Source: Grifola frondosa (taxonomy: Eukaryota > Basidiomycota > Agaricomycetes > Polyporales > Grifolaceae). From it: a stretch of DNA of 64,000 bases. This document shows positions 34,539-44,880 of this stretch, in pieces. Each line of letters starts with the position of its first letter. Position 1 is the first letter of the stretch. Location of the stretch: contig LUGG01000010.1 of NCBI GenBank assembly GCA_001683735.1, positions 1-64,000 of the forward strand, written 5' to 3'. Both the position numbers and the translations under genes were made by a program. The notes below the pieces were generated by a model that saw only the letters and a program-made list of their open reading frames with translations, did not search any database and was not told where the DNA came from.

Positions 34539-34703
34539 TGTTGGCTTTTGGATTGGTTGTGGCGAGCGGCGTGAAGTGCGTGACCGTGGGAAAGCTGGGA
34601 AGAGTTTGCAGCGGGCGTCATTGGTAGTATTCCTCACTCGTTTGTAACCCTTTACGTGCGGGCATCGGGCCCTATTCGATTGCTTGCCGGCTTGTTCTCT
34701 ACA
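34539..34703 (+). repeat. TRIM left LTR, 165 bp
   Basis: Starts TGTTGGCTTTTGGATTGG and ends CTTGTTCTCTACA. It is identical to the right LTR. Confidence 0.93.
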
Positions 34704-35218
34704 CAAACGAGTCATCTTTGCTGGTTGGGTCATCAATCAGTGGTGGTGGGCCTGGTCTTGGCTCACTGGCTGTCTTCTTATCACTCTTGGGATTGATGGG
34801 GTGCGGTTACCGGCACTCATCTATTCTCATGGCAGAATCATTCCTCTCTGCTTAAATCCCGACCTCTCTCCGTTCAGCTATTGCTTGTGATTGGGATGAA
34901 ACTGGGTGCGGTGGATGCGGGGTGGTTGGCAGAGCTTTGGGTTAGCACTGATGGGCTGGATGTTCATTGGAGGCGATTCGGGCTGGACAGGAGTTGCGGC
35001 ATAGGCTGGCTGCACTCTGGCAGGGGTGGTGCTGGGTTGAGCACTGGCTGGTTCAGGGATTCGGTTGAGGGCTGGCAAGGTTGAGGGGGTGCAGGCAGCA
35101 AGTCTTGGATGGTGCGCTTCGCTTTCGCTTTTCTCGCTGGTGGATCGGTCAGATTGGACTGGATGCATATGGGAGGCTGGCGGTGAGTGCGTGTGGCACT
35201 TCACTTGCTCGAGGGGTG

Positions 35219-35383
35219 TGTTGGCTTTTGGATTGGTTGTGGCGAGCGGCGTGAAGTGCGTGACCGTGGGAAAGCTGGGAAGAGTTTGCAGCGGGCGTCA
35301 TTGGTAGTATTCCTCACTCGTTTGTAACCCTTTACGTGCGGGCATCGGGCCCTATTCGATTGCTTGCCGGCTTGTTCTCTACA
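35219..35383 (+). repeat. TRIM right LTR, 165 bp
   Basis: Identical to the left LTR over its full length and followed directly by the CCAGC duplication. Confidence 0.93.
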
Positions 35384-35650
35384 CCAGCAAGTACAATATT
35401 ATCCCATCCGGCATTTGGCAACAGCGTCACCGTGTATCATGAATTTTCCATGTTCAACTTTGGTGTCTGAACTTTCACTTTGGTTTCCGAACTTTAACTT
35501 CGGTATCAGACCTTTGAGAACTTGAGCATTTAAATTCAAACTAAACATCATCTTCAGTGTCGACGGACCGAGTTCCATTCCTACTGCCGATACGACAACA
35601 ACATCTGGTGAGATCACATTCCACCGGAGATCGGCAACTCCTTTGTAGGC

Positions 35651-38600
35651 GTGAGTGGGAATACTTTTGCACGATCACAATTCAACAACTCTGCTTCAGT
35701 CCCGGCTTCCACCATTCTCACGACATCTACAACTTCGAACGTAGCCCCGAATCGTTTGATGTCTCTCACATCGGAAGCATCAACGGTGATCATGTCATCT
35801 GCGCCAACTGCAGATCCCGTATTCCATAGTACGTTGCTTCGTGGACTGCGTCCACTTCCACCGCCACATCATTGAGCTCATATACAAGGATAAGTAGCTC
35901 AATGAGAGTGGAATCGAGGTCCGAGAGGAGGAAGGTCAATCAGTTCAAGGTTGCATAACCAGGCACTGTGCATGTACATTACCTCGTGCTTTGGATACGG
36001 GGTGTTTGAATGCTAACACACATGCAGTTTTAATACTAGATGTTTATTTTTTGTCTGTTCAGTGGTCTTTCTATATATTTCCCATTATGGTTATGACACT
36101 TCCCAATTGGTTGGAATGATTTGGTTCCGCGACGCTCAAACTTTTCGAGGCTGCAATGGGCTTGGACCTGCTGACCATCGGCAACTCGAGATGTTCCAGA
36201 GACTTTTAGAGTTTCTAGGCATACGCTCACGACAGGCACCTGTCCTAGCAGATCCAAGAACAGGGGCATGGCCTGCACCTCCGAGTCAACAGTCTGCTAT
36301 CCAACCGCCTCATTTTCTGCCGGCGCCAGCATTCAGTTCTCCTTATGATTTCCCGAGACAGTTTGGAAATCCGGCACACTGTGAGTGCATGTAACATTAT
36401 TTAAGTCATTAGCTCGCTGATTATACCATAAAGTCAGCCAATATCCATTTCAATTCTCGCTGCCGAGATATCCTTCTACGGCGGCTACTGCTATGAGCGG
36501 TGTACAAGGAGGCGAATACCCTTACTCTGCATACCCACCACACTTCTTCTCCTGGGGATCTCCATATGGTGGGCCGCCAGGGACATTCACAGGTGCAGGT
36601 ATACATGCGAGTCACAAAGTTGATGTCGGCGTTCAAACACTTGGCTCTATAACTGCGCAAATGCAAGATGGTACAGAAGGGTCTAGTCGGAAGGACAATC
36701 AGGGGGCACAGTCAGACGAGAATGGTATGCATGATTATACTTCAAATATCGATCAATTCGAATTATATTTCATAGATAGCACACCGGACTGGCCAAATGG
36801 GCAGGAACGACATGAACAGCGGCTGTCGGAGGCCGATCCTGATGGCCAGTGGAAACACACCCACTTTGTCTGGCGGTCAATTGGTATGGGGCTGTATGAT
36901 GGTCGAAGGGTGGAACGCCGAGTTTGCCTAGGCGTGTACAGATGCAAGGAGTGTCACCGCTTGGTACGGCCAAAAACGAGCCCCGATTCACGCAGGAAGC
37001 AGCTTCAAAGTCCGTGTCCATATCGCAATTGCGGTGCATTTGCTATGGAGGCAATCTCGTGCAATGCCAGAACGTACCATTATTCTATCGAGCACGACAA
37101 CGAAGTAATCCTAGTCTGGGAACATGAAGGTTTCCACCGTCATCCGCGGCCACCTCTCGGCAGTTCATTGTCCAAAGCCCAAGAGGAGGCACTCGATGCT
37201 CAGGTTATACGGCGTCCTGACGCCAGTGCTCACAATCTTCGGACTGGGGATTCTGCCCCTGGATCTGTTCCATTGGCGGGGATTACTCCAGTTCTTGCAG
37301 ATCCTCGTCGTGCCCGCCATCAATTAGCCAAAAGCCGTGCGCGGCTTAACCTGCAACCATCTACAGCGAAAGGCGGACTTTCAGTTTTGCATGCATTGTC
37401 GCATCTCAATGATGAGTTCAAGACACCTTTTCTTATCGATTCAAACTTTTCTGGTCCAACGTATTTCGTGTTGCAGAATGCATTCATGAAAAAACTTATT
37501 GCCGAGGCCGTAGAAGACTGGCAGCGCAACAGTGCTGATGGACCCGATGCTGGACGCCATGGATTTGTGACGGATGGTGATCATACTTTCTTTCAAGATG
37601 GAGTCCTCATCAATTCATGTGCATTCAGCACTGTTCTTGGTGCCTGGGTTCCCGTCATTTATACCTGGATAGGCGGCCAAGATATTGGGCATCATCGGCC
37701 ACATTTCCGACATCTTAACAAGATAATTGTTGCAGCTGCCGGGCCAAATTTTGACCGCAAGCTCTTGATGGCGGTGAGCATGTTCATGTATACAATTATT
37801 CAAATGCTAACTCATATAATAGATCATGGACTTTTCTGCTGCTCAACGTGCGGCTCATGCCGAGGAGTATGCAGAAACCATGATATCGTTAGTGGGCGGC
37901 TGGGACTTGCTCAGCGCAGACCTCAAGGCAGAACATCGCAAAGGTCTTCTTGATGAGGCTTCTGCATATCAACAAGGTTGCGAAATTCACTTTGGACGAT
38001 CTGCGACTCGCATCAAAAAAAATGGAGCTCTGATTCCACCTGACCGCATTGATACCTTTGACCATTTTCTCCGTGACATGCTCTCTGCCACAACTACTGA
38101 AGACGTTTTCGAAGACATTACCAGTTCTCTTCGTCGAGAGTTCCCGAAGGTTCATGGATGGATTGATTGGTGGTTGCAGCCTTCAGTGTCCAAGATGCTC
38201 TTTCCAGCCAAAAAGATTATGAGCAAGTCGGACGAACATGACGTTCCACATACATCCAACCCCATAGAGACTCAGCACTCACTACTTCATCATGTGACAG
38301 GCAGCGATCATGATCTCATACCAGGAATATGCAATATTTTTAATCATATGCGTGAGCTAGAACAGCACTATCAAGCCATTCAAGGTGTGTACGGTCTTAT
38401 ATTTTGCTAAATACGCAATTAAATGCTGATAATAATCAGACGGTAGTATTTCATGGCCGGATGGGCCACGCAAATTCTCAAAACGTCCACCGTCACAAAA
38501 GCAACTACATGCTAATGATGGCCGTGCACCTGATACCTATGATACTCTCGTGAATAGCATCGGTACGAAGCCGACTCCGACTGGCAAACGATCAAAGGGT

Positions 38601-41306
38601 CATCAAGGGGAGCAAAGTTCCATTCCAATTACAGAGGAATTTCAAGCTGAGGATGGGCAATTTCCTGCGAAGACAAGTGCACGCCAATTGCAATCATATC
38701 AATGGAGTGATAACTCATGCTTCTATGATGGTTCTCTCGAACTTTGGTTCCGTGCATTTGTGCGATGGCCCCCGGACCTGCGCCGTCATGTTCTTTACGA
38801 TGTTATTCTGACAAACAGTGTTCTCTCTTCAATATTCCACTCCTTCAACACACGGTTAAAGTGGATTCTTTCTGTTCCTCGTGGCCGTACTCTAGATGGG
38901 CTTCGAAATCTAGCACTATGTCAAACTATCATGCGCACGGCCATCTACGATACTTGGCAGCTTGCTGAACTACCCAATGGCTTTGGATGTGCAATCACTT
39001 GGTTGAATCGTGCAGTTCTGGTAAGTCTAATTAGCCACGGGTCTATTCACTGTTGTTGACCTTCGCACGTAGGCGACAGAAGACAGGTCTACCCAGGGTA
39101 TCTTTGGAATCCAACATCACATTATTCGTTCTTGTCCCAATGGCCATGAGTCTATGGAAATTATTTTCCTACCAGCAGCATATTCGCTCCGCACCAAGAA
39201 TATCACCATCACACGAAATGCCTCTCAGAAGGAGCAAGTGTCACTCGCGGATTATTTCACACATTTTATTCCCTCTCGACCACACGGAAATACACATCAT
39301 GGTGCTGATCCTGTCCATATGCTACCGTCAACTCCATGCACTCAAACTGGTTGTGGATTAATGCTCGCTGTCTCCACTGTTCATACAGTATGGCTGCAGA
39401 CTTTAACAATTATCCCAGAGACCTTTGGGACTAGTCTCGAGGAGTATCGCAACTTGACGCTGCCACCCGTTGAGTTCAAACGTGTTTGGTCACTGCAAGA
39501 TGTAGCTACAGACTGCGAGGTTGAATATCACCTCGTAGGACGTGTACTGTTTCAATGTGAAAGGTCACATTTCACCGCTCAAGTTGTTATCGGTGATCGT
39601 ACCTTTGACTATGATTCCATTGCAAATCATGGCAAACTACAAGACATTGGTCGAGAACAGTGTTGTAGTATCCCCACGCACAAGGTCAATATGGTGATGT
39701 ATCATCGTGCATCACCTTATGAAGTACGTATCCCAGTCTGGCAAGCACTGTCCTATAGCAATCTTACATTCATATAGTTTACAGAATGGACATGCGATGC
39801 TATTAAGCAAGATTACAGTCATCTTCCTACACCAGAAGAGCAATCTACATCAATCAAGCTTGATTCTGTGCCGTCTGATTCGAAAGAGACCACCCCTGTA
39901 CCATCTGCCCCGAAAGACGCCATCTTTATGCCACCCGCCTCGAAAGACACCACCAGTGAGATCACCCTACCAGCTGGAGTGAAAGATGATGTTCTTGATC
40001 CTCTCACTGATATTGTCGAATGTGCGGGGTGCAATGATCAAACTGATGAGGGCGAAATGATTCACTGTGATGTTTGCTCTCGTTGGTCGCATGTTCCATG
40101 CATCACTGCATGGTTCTCTTCAAGCTTGCCTGAAGATTATGCAGATGATTCTGACCAAACCTGGGTCTGCCCACATTGCTCAGACACTATAACAGAACAA
40201 CGTGAATGGGTGTAAGTAGTGTTCATTTATATTTTCTTGGTAAAGAATCTGATTAGTCTGATTTCAGCCTCGGTCAACATGTGCTACTCCATAGCCGCAA
40301 GAATTCACAATTCAAATACCCAGCAAGAGTGGTCAAATTGGACGGTTTCAATGTTGTAGTTGAATGGTATTATGGAAATGACTATAAGCGCGGTGAGAAG
40401 CCACAAGCCAATATTATTCACATATGCACCTGTGCCGAGGCAATCCACAACCAACGTAGCTATCTCGATAATCATAGGGTGCGGAAGATATGTTATTTGA
40501 CAAACAATGGAAAATATGCTGACTATGTTACATGAAGGTCGGAACATTGCGCTGGCCATTGAACCTCGCAGAGGAAGCCGTGACAATATACAAGTACACT
40601 AATGCCGATATTCAACGCCGCATTGGACGATGCCTTCTCCTCCATCATGAAGATCGCCAGCGGGTCACGGACTCATCCTATCATAGCCAAGTTCATTGAT
40701 TGGCTCAGCAAAGGAGGCAATATGTTGAAGAAGACCACAGATTTTCGGATGACATATGAAGTGCCCATTCTGCCAGGTGACACCGCCCTCATTGAACCCT
40801 ATCTTATAGACATGCAACGACGCCTGTCTCGTGATCCATCAATGCTCACGATAGACCCGCATGCCTTAGTTTTCGGAGTAGCGGCCTTTCTATTTGACCT
40901 GGTTGTCTTGCGGAACTACCTGGAGCGAGGGCCCAAAGACGACATCACGATCTACAACATTATTATTGGTGCTGGTGACCACTCCATGCAGAAAGCTGAG
41001 AACAAGGTTCCACTCACCTCTTGGATTATCCGCCGATCCACCCTTCCAGAGCAAGCCCTAGCAGCATGTCAAGGTGTAAATGATACCGTTGCATCAAATG
41101 ATACCTGGCGGTTTGCTTTAGCTAACCCAGAATGTATCAAATTCACTAAGGATCTACCTCTTCGATATGATGCCCCACTTGCCTCCATGATTACAGACAC
41201 CGGGGATGTGTTTGTGTGGCCTGAAACAAATGTCAGTGGCCTTACTGGCGGTCCTCCTTATGAACAGCCGCAAATTCTCGTACCTCGCCCCAAACGAAGA
41301 TGCTGA
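35651..41306 (+). CDS. Multidomain transposase: WRKY-GCM1-like zinc finger, MULE DDE, USP-like peptidase, PHD finger
   Basis: About eight exons and ~1,700 residues; the start is uncertain (35651 or 36062). In order: a Ser/Thr- and Pro-rich N-terminus; a GCM-like domain (~36770-37150) with TPDWPNGQERHE, VCLGVYRCKECHRLVRP, PCPYRNCGA and GFHRHPRPP; and a MULE transposase core with candidate catalytic acids in TDGDHTFFQDG (~37570), MDFSAAQRAAHAEEY (~37826) and NPIETQHSLLHH (~38260). A USP-like peptidase follows, with Cys box WSDNSCFYDGSLELWF (~38710) and His box HFTAQVVIGDRTFDYDSI (~39570). A PHD finger is at 40015-40180 (CAGCND...CDVCSRWSHVPC...WVCPHC). A Tudor/BAH-like LGQHVLLHSRKNSQFKYPAR segment is next, then an unassigned module (40602-41306). 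Introns at 37773-37821, ~38388-38440, 39020-39071, 39725-39778 and 40212-40267 keep phase. A frame change near 40600 may be an intron or an indel. Expected to act in the nucleus. Confidence 0.8.
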
Positions 41307-41649
41307 ACACGTTCTATGATGGATGCCGAAGAACAGGAGGTGGAAGTCCCGGATGATAAACAAAACAGACTGAGACCTAAAGGCGGTGATGTGACTGTTC
41401 AAGTAGCACCACTGCATCCAGGGAAAAGGAGAAGACGCCAGAATTGAGCTGGCATGACATCTTGAGGAGAAAGATGTTCACTGCTACTGCCAGTTTGCAG
41501 GTTCGCGTAAGCTCTGGAAGCTCATATTCCATCTGTCTACATCTCAAACAACTCACCTATCCAATAAAATCATACTCCCAACTCAAATGTGGTTCCTGAG
41601 CCATGTCGCCGCCATAGTTGACTGTGTAAGCGCCCACGGGCATTGTATT

Positions 41650-41768
41650 CTGTCAAAGCCAACCAAAGTTAGTCGGAATGAGTGAAAAGCAAAACAAAGT
41701 CACCCAAAGTTGATCAAAGTTACTCAAAGTGAATTGAAAGTAAGACGAAGTTAATCAAAGTTAGTGCT
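41650..41768 (+). repeat. Right-side CAAAGTTA-type repeats, inner array
   Basis: About eight variants of CAAAGTTA occur in ~115 bp (ACCAAAGTTAGTCGG, CCCAAAGTTGATCAAAGTTA, AATCAAAGTTAG). They are in inverted orientation to the left-end arrays. Further clusters occur at 42755-42850, 44025-44095 and 44626-44655. Confidence 0.75.
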
Positions 41769-42074
41769 AGCTGCGGCAAAGCTACTTTGTCACTCCGGCA
41801 ATGATATGTGCACTTACAATGGAAGAAAAAATAATTTTGCACAAAGTTCAGTGTGCAAGCCAGATATTGAGAGGAGAGTGCAACAGCTTGTCGTGGTGTA
41901 TAACAATCAGCAAAAGCTAGATCATCGCCCGCAACACAATCGGTGCTGGGTACCGGGGGCTTAAAGAACACGGGTACGCAAGTGCGGAATGCAAGTTGGC
42001 CATAGCCTCATCATGTGATGTGATATTGGAATTATATACAAGAAATAAATGCCCGTAGCATGCAGTTGCGAAAG

Positions 42075-42720
42075 TCACTCAAAAGATTCAAGAAAGGTAC
42101 ATAAACACAGGTCGCTCTCAAACTTCCCATCCCTCACGCATCTTGCCACCTCATCTGCTTCATAGAACCATCCACTGCCCGCATATGATATCGTGAGTTT
42201 CTCCTCCCGAACGACTACTCCACTCCCCAGCTCATCGTAGTACTGCAGAGTGAATGACGTTGGATGGTAGATGGGTGTCCCGATGATGATGTGGCTGTCC
42301 TTATAATGTATCGTCACCCAAAGCACGCTGTCGGCACCATCATGCTGCAGCTGAGGATCGCCTTCGTGTTGCTGTCCATGCCTGTGATCGGCATCTTGAC
42401 CATCGACGCGCTGATGCTCGTCGGCTGCGCGTTCTTGCTCGTAGCGCAAATATGGTCTGCGGCATGCGCATATCGTCAGTGTCGCTCATGAGTAATGGTG
42501 ATAGATGCCTACCTAGATCATGGGATAAGGGTCCCTGGTGCTATTCATGAGCAAGAAGACGGAGCAAACGGGATGCATATTGTATGCACAAGTCAAGCAA
42601 GGCACCTCCACCCTCCTCCGTCCAGCGCGTTCTCGTAGTGGAAGGTGTGGGGAGTGCCTATGCATGGATCCGTGATGTCCGTTAGAAGGGTTGGCAGAGG
42701 AGAGGACATGCACTGATGTA
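42075..42720 (-). pseudogene. Gfo/Idh/MocA oxidoreductase fragment (dihydrodiol dehydrogenase-like)
   Basis: The minus strand shows, in changing frames and in the right order, the C-terminal half of a dimeric dihydrodiol/D-xylose dehydrogenase-type oxidoreductase. The pieces are IGTPHTFHYENALDGGGGAL continuing LLDLCIQYASRL (~42590-42680), SASMVKMPITGMDSNTKAIL plus SCSM (~42345-42415), GTPIYHPTSFTLQYYDELGS (~42215-42285), and YEADEVARCVRDGKFES (~42105-42165). The NAD-binding Rossmann half is not recognisable nearby and frame breaks separate the pieces. It sits between two CAAAGTTA arrays inside the MULE, so it is best read as a host gene piece captured by the element. The donor gene is not in the window. 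Confidence 0.7.
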
Positions 42721-42754
42721 GACACCAGCATTCATGTCCTAATCATCGAGAAGG

Positions 42755-42850
42755 GTACGTAAAGTTAAAAAAGTTACCCAAAGTTAGTAAAGTTCAACAA
42801 AGTTACTTAAAGCTAGACGAAGTTGCTTAAAGCTGGACAAAGTTACATTG
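42755..42850 (+). repeat. Right-side CAAAGTTA-type repeats, second array
   Basis: Six to eight variants occur, such as CCCAAAGTTAGTAAAGTTCA, ACAAAGTTACTTAAAGC and GACAAAGTTACATTG. This array lies on the other side of the captured oxidoreductase fragment. Confidence 0.75.
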
Positions 42851-43215
42851 ACGCATAGTCGTCGTAACCTTCCTGATATGTGTCAACAGTTCCTAAGGAT
42901 GCTCTGGCAGTGCGAGGAAGACAGCGGGCTCTATGTCCTCAGCGTGCAGGCCGCGCTTTGTGCGCTTCGGTGCATGTTTGGGGAATGGTCAGGGAATTGG
43001 AGTGGTCGAGGGCGTGTCGGGCTGCACAGATGCAGCACGTGCCAGGAGGATAGTGGTCAGGGTGAGAATGTGAGAAAATCTAAGAACAAAGAGACTGAAG
43101 TTGCATATCGACCATTGAGAGAGGGCAGGAGCTCACCATGTTCAGAGGCCATTGAGCTGGTGAACGTTGAGCATAAATGTGTTGATGCTGCAGTCGCAGG
43201 GCTTCATCCCGTAAT

Positions 43216-43907
43216 TAAGGCTCCAACCATTTAGTATACATATACAAAAATTTCGTAAATATATAGTATATAGTACATACATGGTATATACATAGTATAT
43301 ATATGGTATATATGATTATTGTCAAGTTATAAATAAGTACTAGTATTATAACTTTCTACGTCCTTCTTTAATCTGTTACTGTGTACACTTCATTATAAAA
43401 AGGGTCTCAGCCTTTAGGGAACTATATATATCAGCACAAAGATGAAAATATAAAATAAAATGTTCTACTACCACTCTTGCTCCAAAAATAGCAAGAAAAT
43501 CAACTCATTATGCTTAATTACTTTCTCTATAGAAGCAGAGCCAATATCAAAGAACAATAACACAAGAAATCTTAATAAATGATCAACATAAGATATCAAA
43601 TTATTTGGAGCATCAAACAATTTCTAGGATTTGAAGCTGCTGTCAATGTATGTCACTGTGTCAATTATATATCAATTGTGATTATGATTATTTCATTTTG
43701 ATTTGAAGTTTGATATTCAATAGAATTATGTTGTCACTAGAGATTTCAAGTATATGACAATATTCTTTACACTATGATTATTTTGAAACCATTTACTATG
43801 TATATACTATATATATACTATATACTAACTGATCCGTAAATATATGTATATAGTATACAGTAAAAACCATATATACACAGTATATACATTAAATAGTTGG
43901 AGCCTGA
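43216..43907. mobile_element. Non-autonomous hAT-type MITE, 692 bp
   Basis: A very AT-rich insertion is bounded by inverted repeats: TAAGGCTCCAACCATTTA at the left, and TCAGGCTCCAACTATTTA as the reverse complement of the right end. The inverted similarity continues through TATACATATAC-like sequence. It is flanked by a perfect 8 bp target-site duplication CCCGTAAT (43208-43215 and 43908-43915), as expected for hAT elements. It contains no transposase ORF. It interrupts the right part of the larger MULE. Confidence 0.85.
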
Positions 43908-44880
43908 CCCGTAATCGATCATATGTAATTGTATGGTTCTCATGGGAGCATAGTGAGTGCAAGCGGAGTGTCGCCTCTAAATGAAAACAGTCTGAGGCAA
44001 CGCGTCTAAAGTATGCGAAGTAATAAAGTTAAATTGTCGCAAGTTAGGTAAAGTACAAATCCATAAACGGTAGGGGGGTAAAGTACATAGAGAGTACCAT
44101 GGGGTACCGCGCTGGTGCGGTTACGGTACCGGTGACGCCCCTTTTAGGGAAAGAACCGTCACCAATCCGGTACTCCTGCGTCGCCAGGACTCGGTTATCT
44201 GGATTATGTAATTATATATTTTGAATGACAAGCTGCTCTCTCCGGGTTCACATGGTTCTCAATTGATTGATTTTGGAGGCAAATAATCTATTTTATTGGC
44301 TTGACACAAACACCCACTTCTTTCATTTTTTTCGCTTTTTTTCATCACTCACTATCCTAATTATAATGTGTAATGTGATTAAATTTCGACGTTTTGGTGC
44401 CGCTTAGTAAGCGGCTCGGAGCGTTGGCACCAGCGTCGCCTTTTTGGGCGCCTCTTACTCGATTTGGCGCGGTTTCTGCCCCGAAACGGTCGAGATCGCC
44501 GCATTTGGAACGCTCGCCGATACCCAGACCGGTACAGTCACCAGACAATGTGCCGGTTGCGGGCGGGCGGGGTCCCAGGCACCCGTCACCGTGTCACCGC
44601 GGTGGCCACCAGACCCGTGGGACATAAAGTTAGGTCGAAAAGTAACTTTGCAACGGCTCCGCGCGGGTCACGCGAGTCGCAAGCGGCAACTGAATTGCAC
44701 TAGTCATGTTACACCGACTAAGTTGTATTCATCCACGTTGTATTCATCCGCTGGTGGGCCGACGACCTGCTTTGAAGCTGGTACGGAATAGTAGTGAGTT
44801 TGTGCAGCCGAATCTTTCATGGCAGTATGCTCATCGTGTTCTGTAGAATTCAAGTTACACCAAAGCTTTTCCGCCTAACG

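Larger units (their letters stand above)
34539..35383 (+). mobile_element. TRIM (miniature LTR retrotransposon)
   Basis: Two 165 bp direct terminal repeats (34539-34703 and 35219-35383) are identical by eye. They start TGTTGG and end TCTCTACA (TG...CA). The element is flanked by a perfect 5 bp target-site duplication, CCAGC, at 34534-34538 and 35384-35388. The internal region is only 515 bp and encodes no gag or pol. A short purine stretch (GAGGGGTG) precedes the right LTR. This is the definition of a terminal-repeat retrotransposon in miniature. Identical LTRs imply recent insertion. It lies inside the left subterminal repeats of the larger MULE. Confidence 0.93.
34268..44696 (+). mobile_element. 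Large MULE-type DNA transposon with GCM-DDE-USP-PHD protein
   Basis: Proposed limits rest on a candidate 9 bp target-site duplication, GCACTTGTC (34259-34267) and GCACTAGTC (44697-44705), with one mismatch. They also rest on weak terminal inverted repeats that share GCGACTC at the same distance (positions 17-23) from each end. Inverted subterminal repeats of CAAAGTTA type support the extent. Inside are the transposase gene (35651-41306), a host oxidoreductase fragment (42075-42720), a nested TRIM (34539-35383) and a nested hAT MITE (43216-43907). A 9 bp duplication is typical for MULEs. The exact ends are uncertain. The right end lies only ~185 bp from the HMG-CoA lyase start. Confidence 0.55.
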
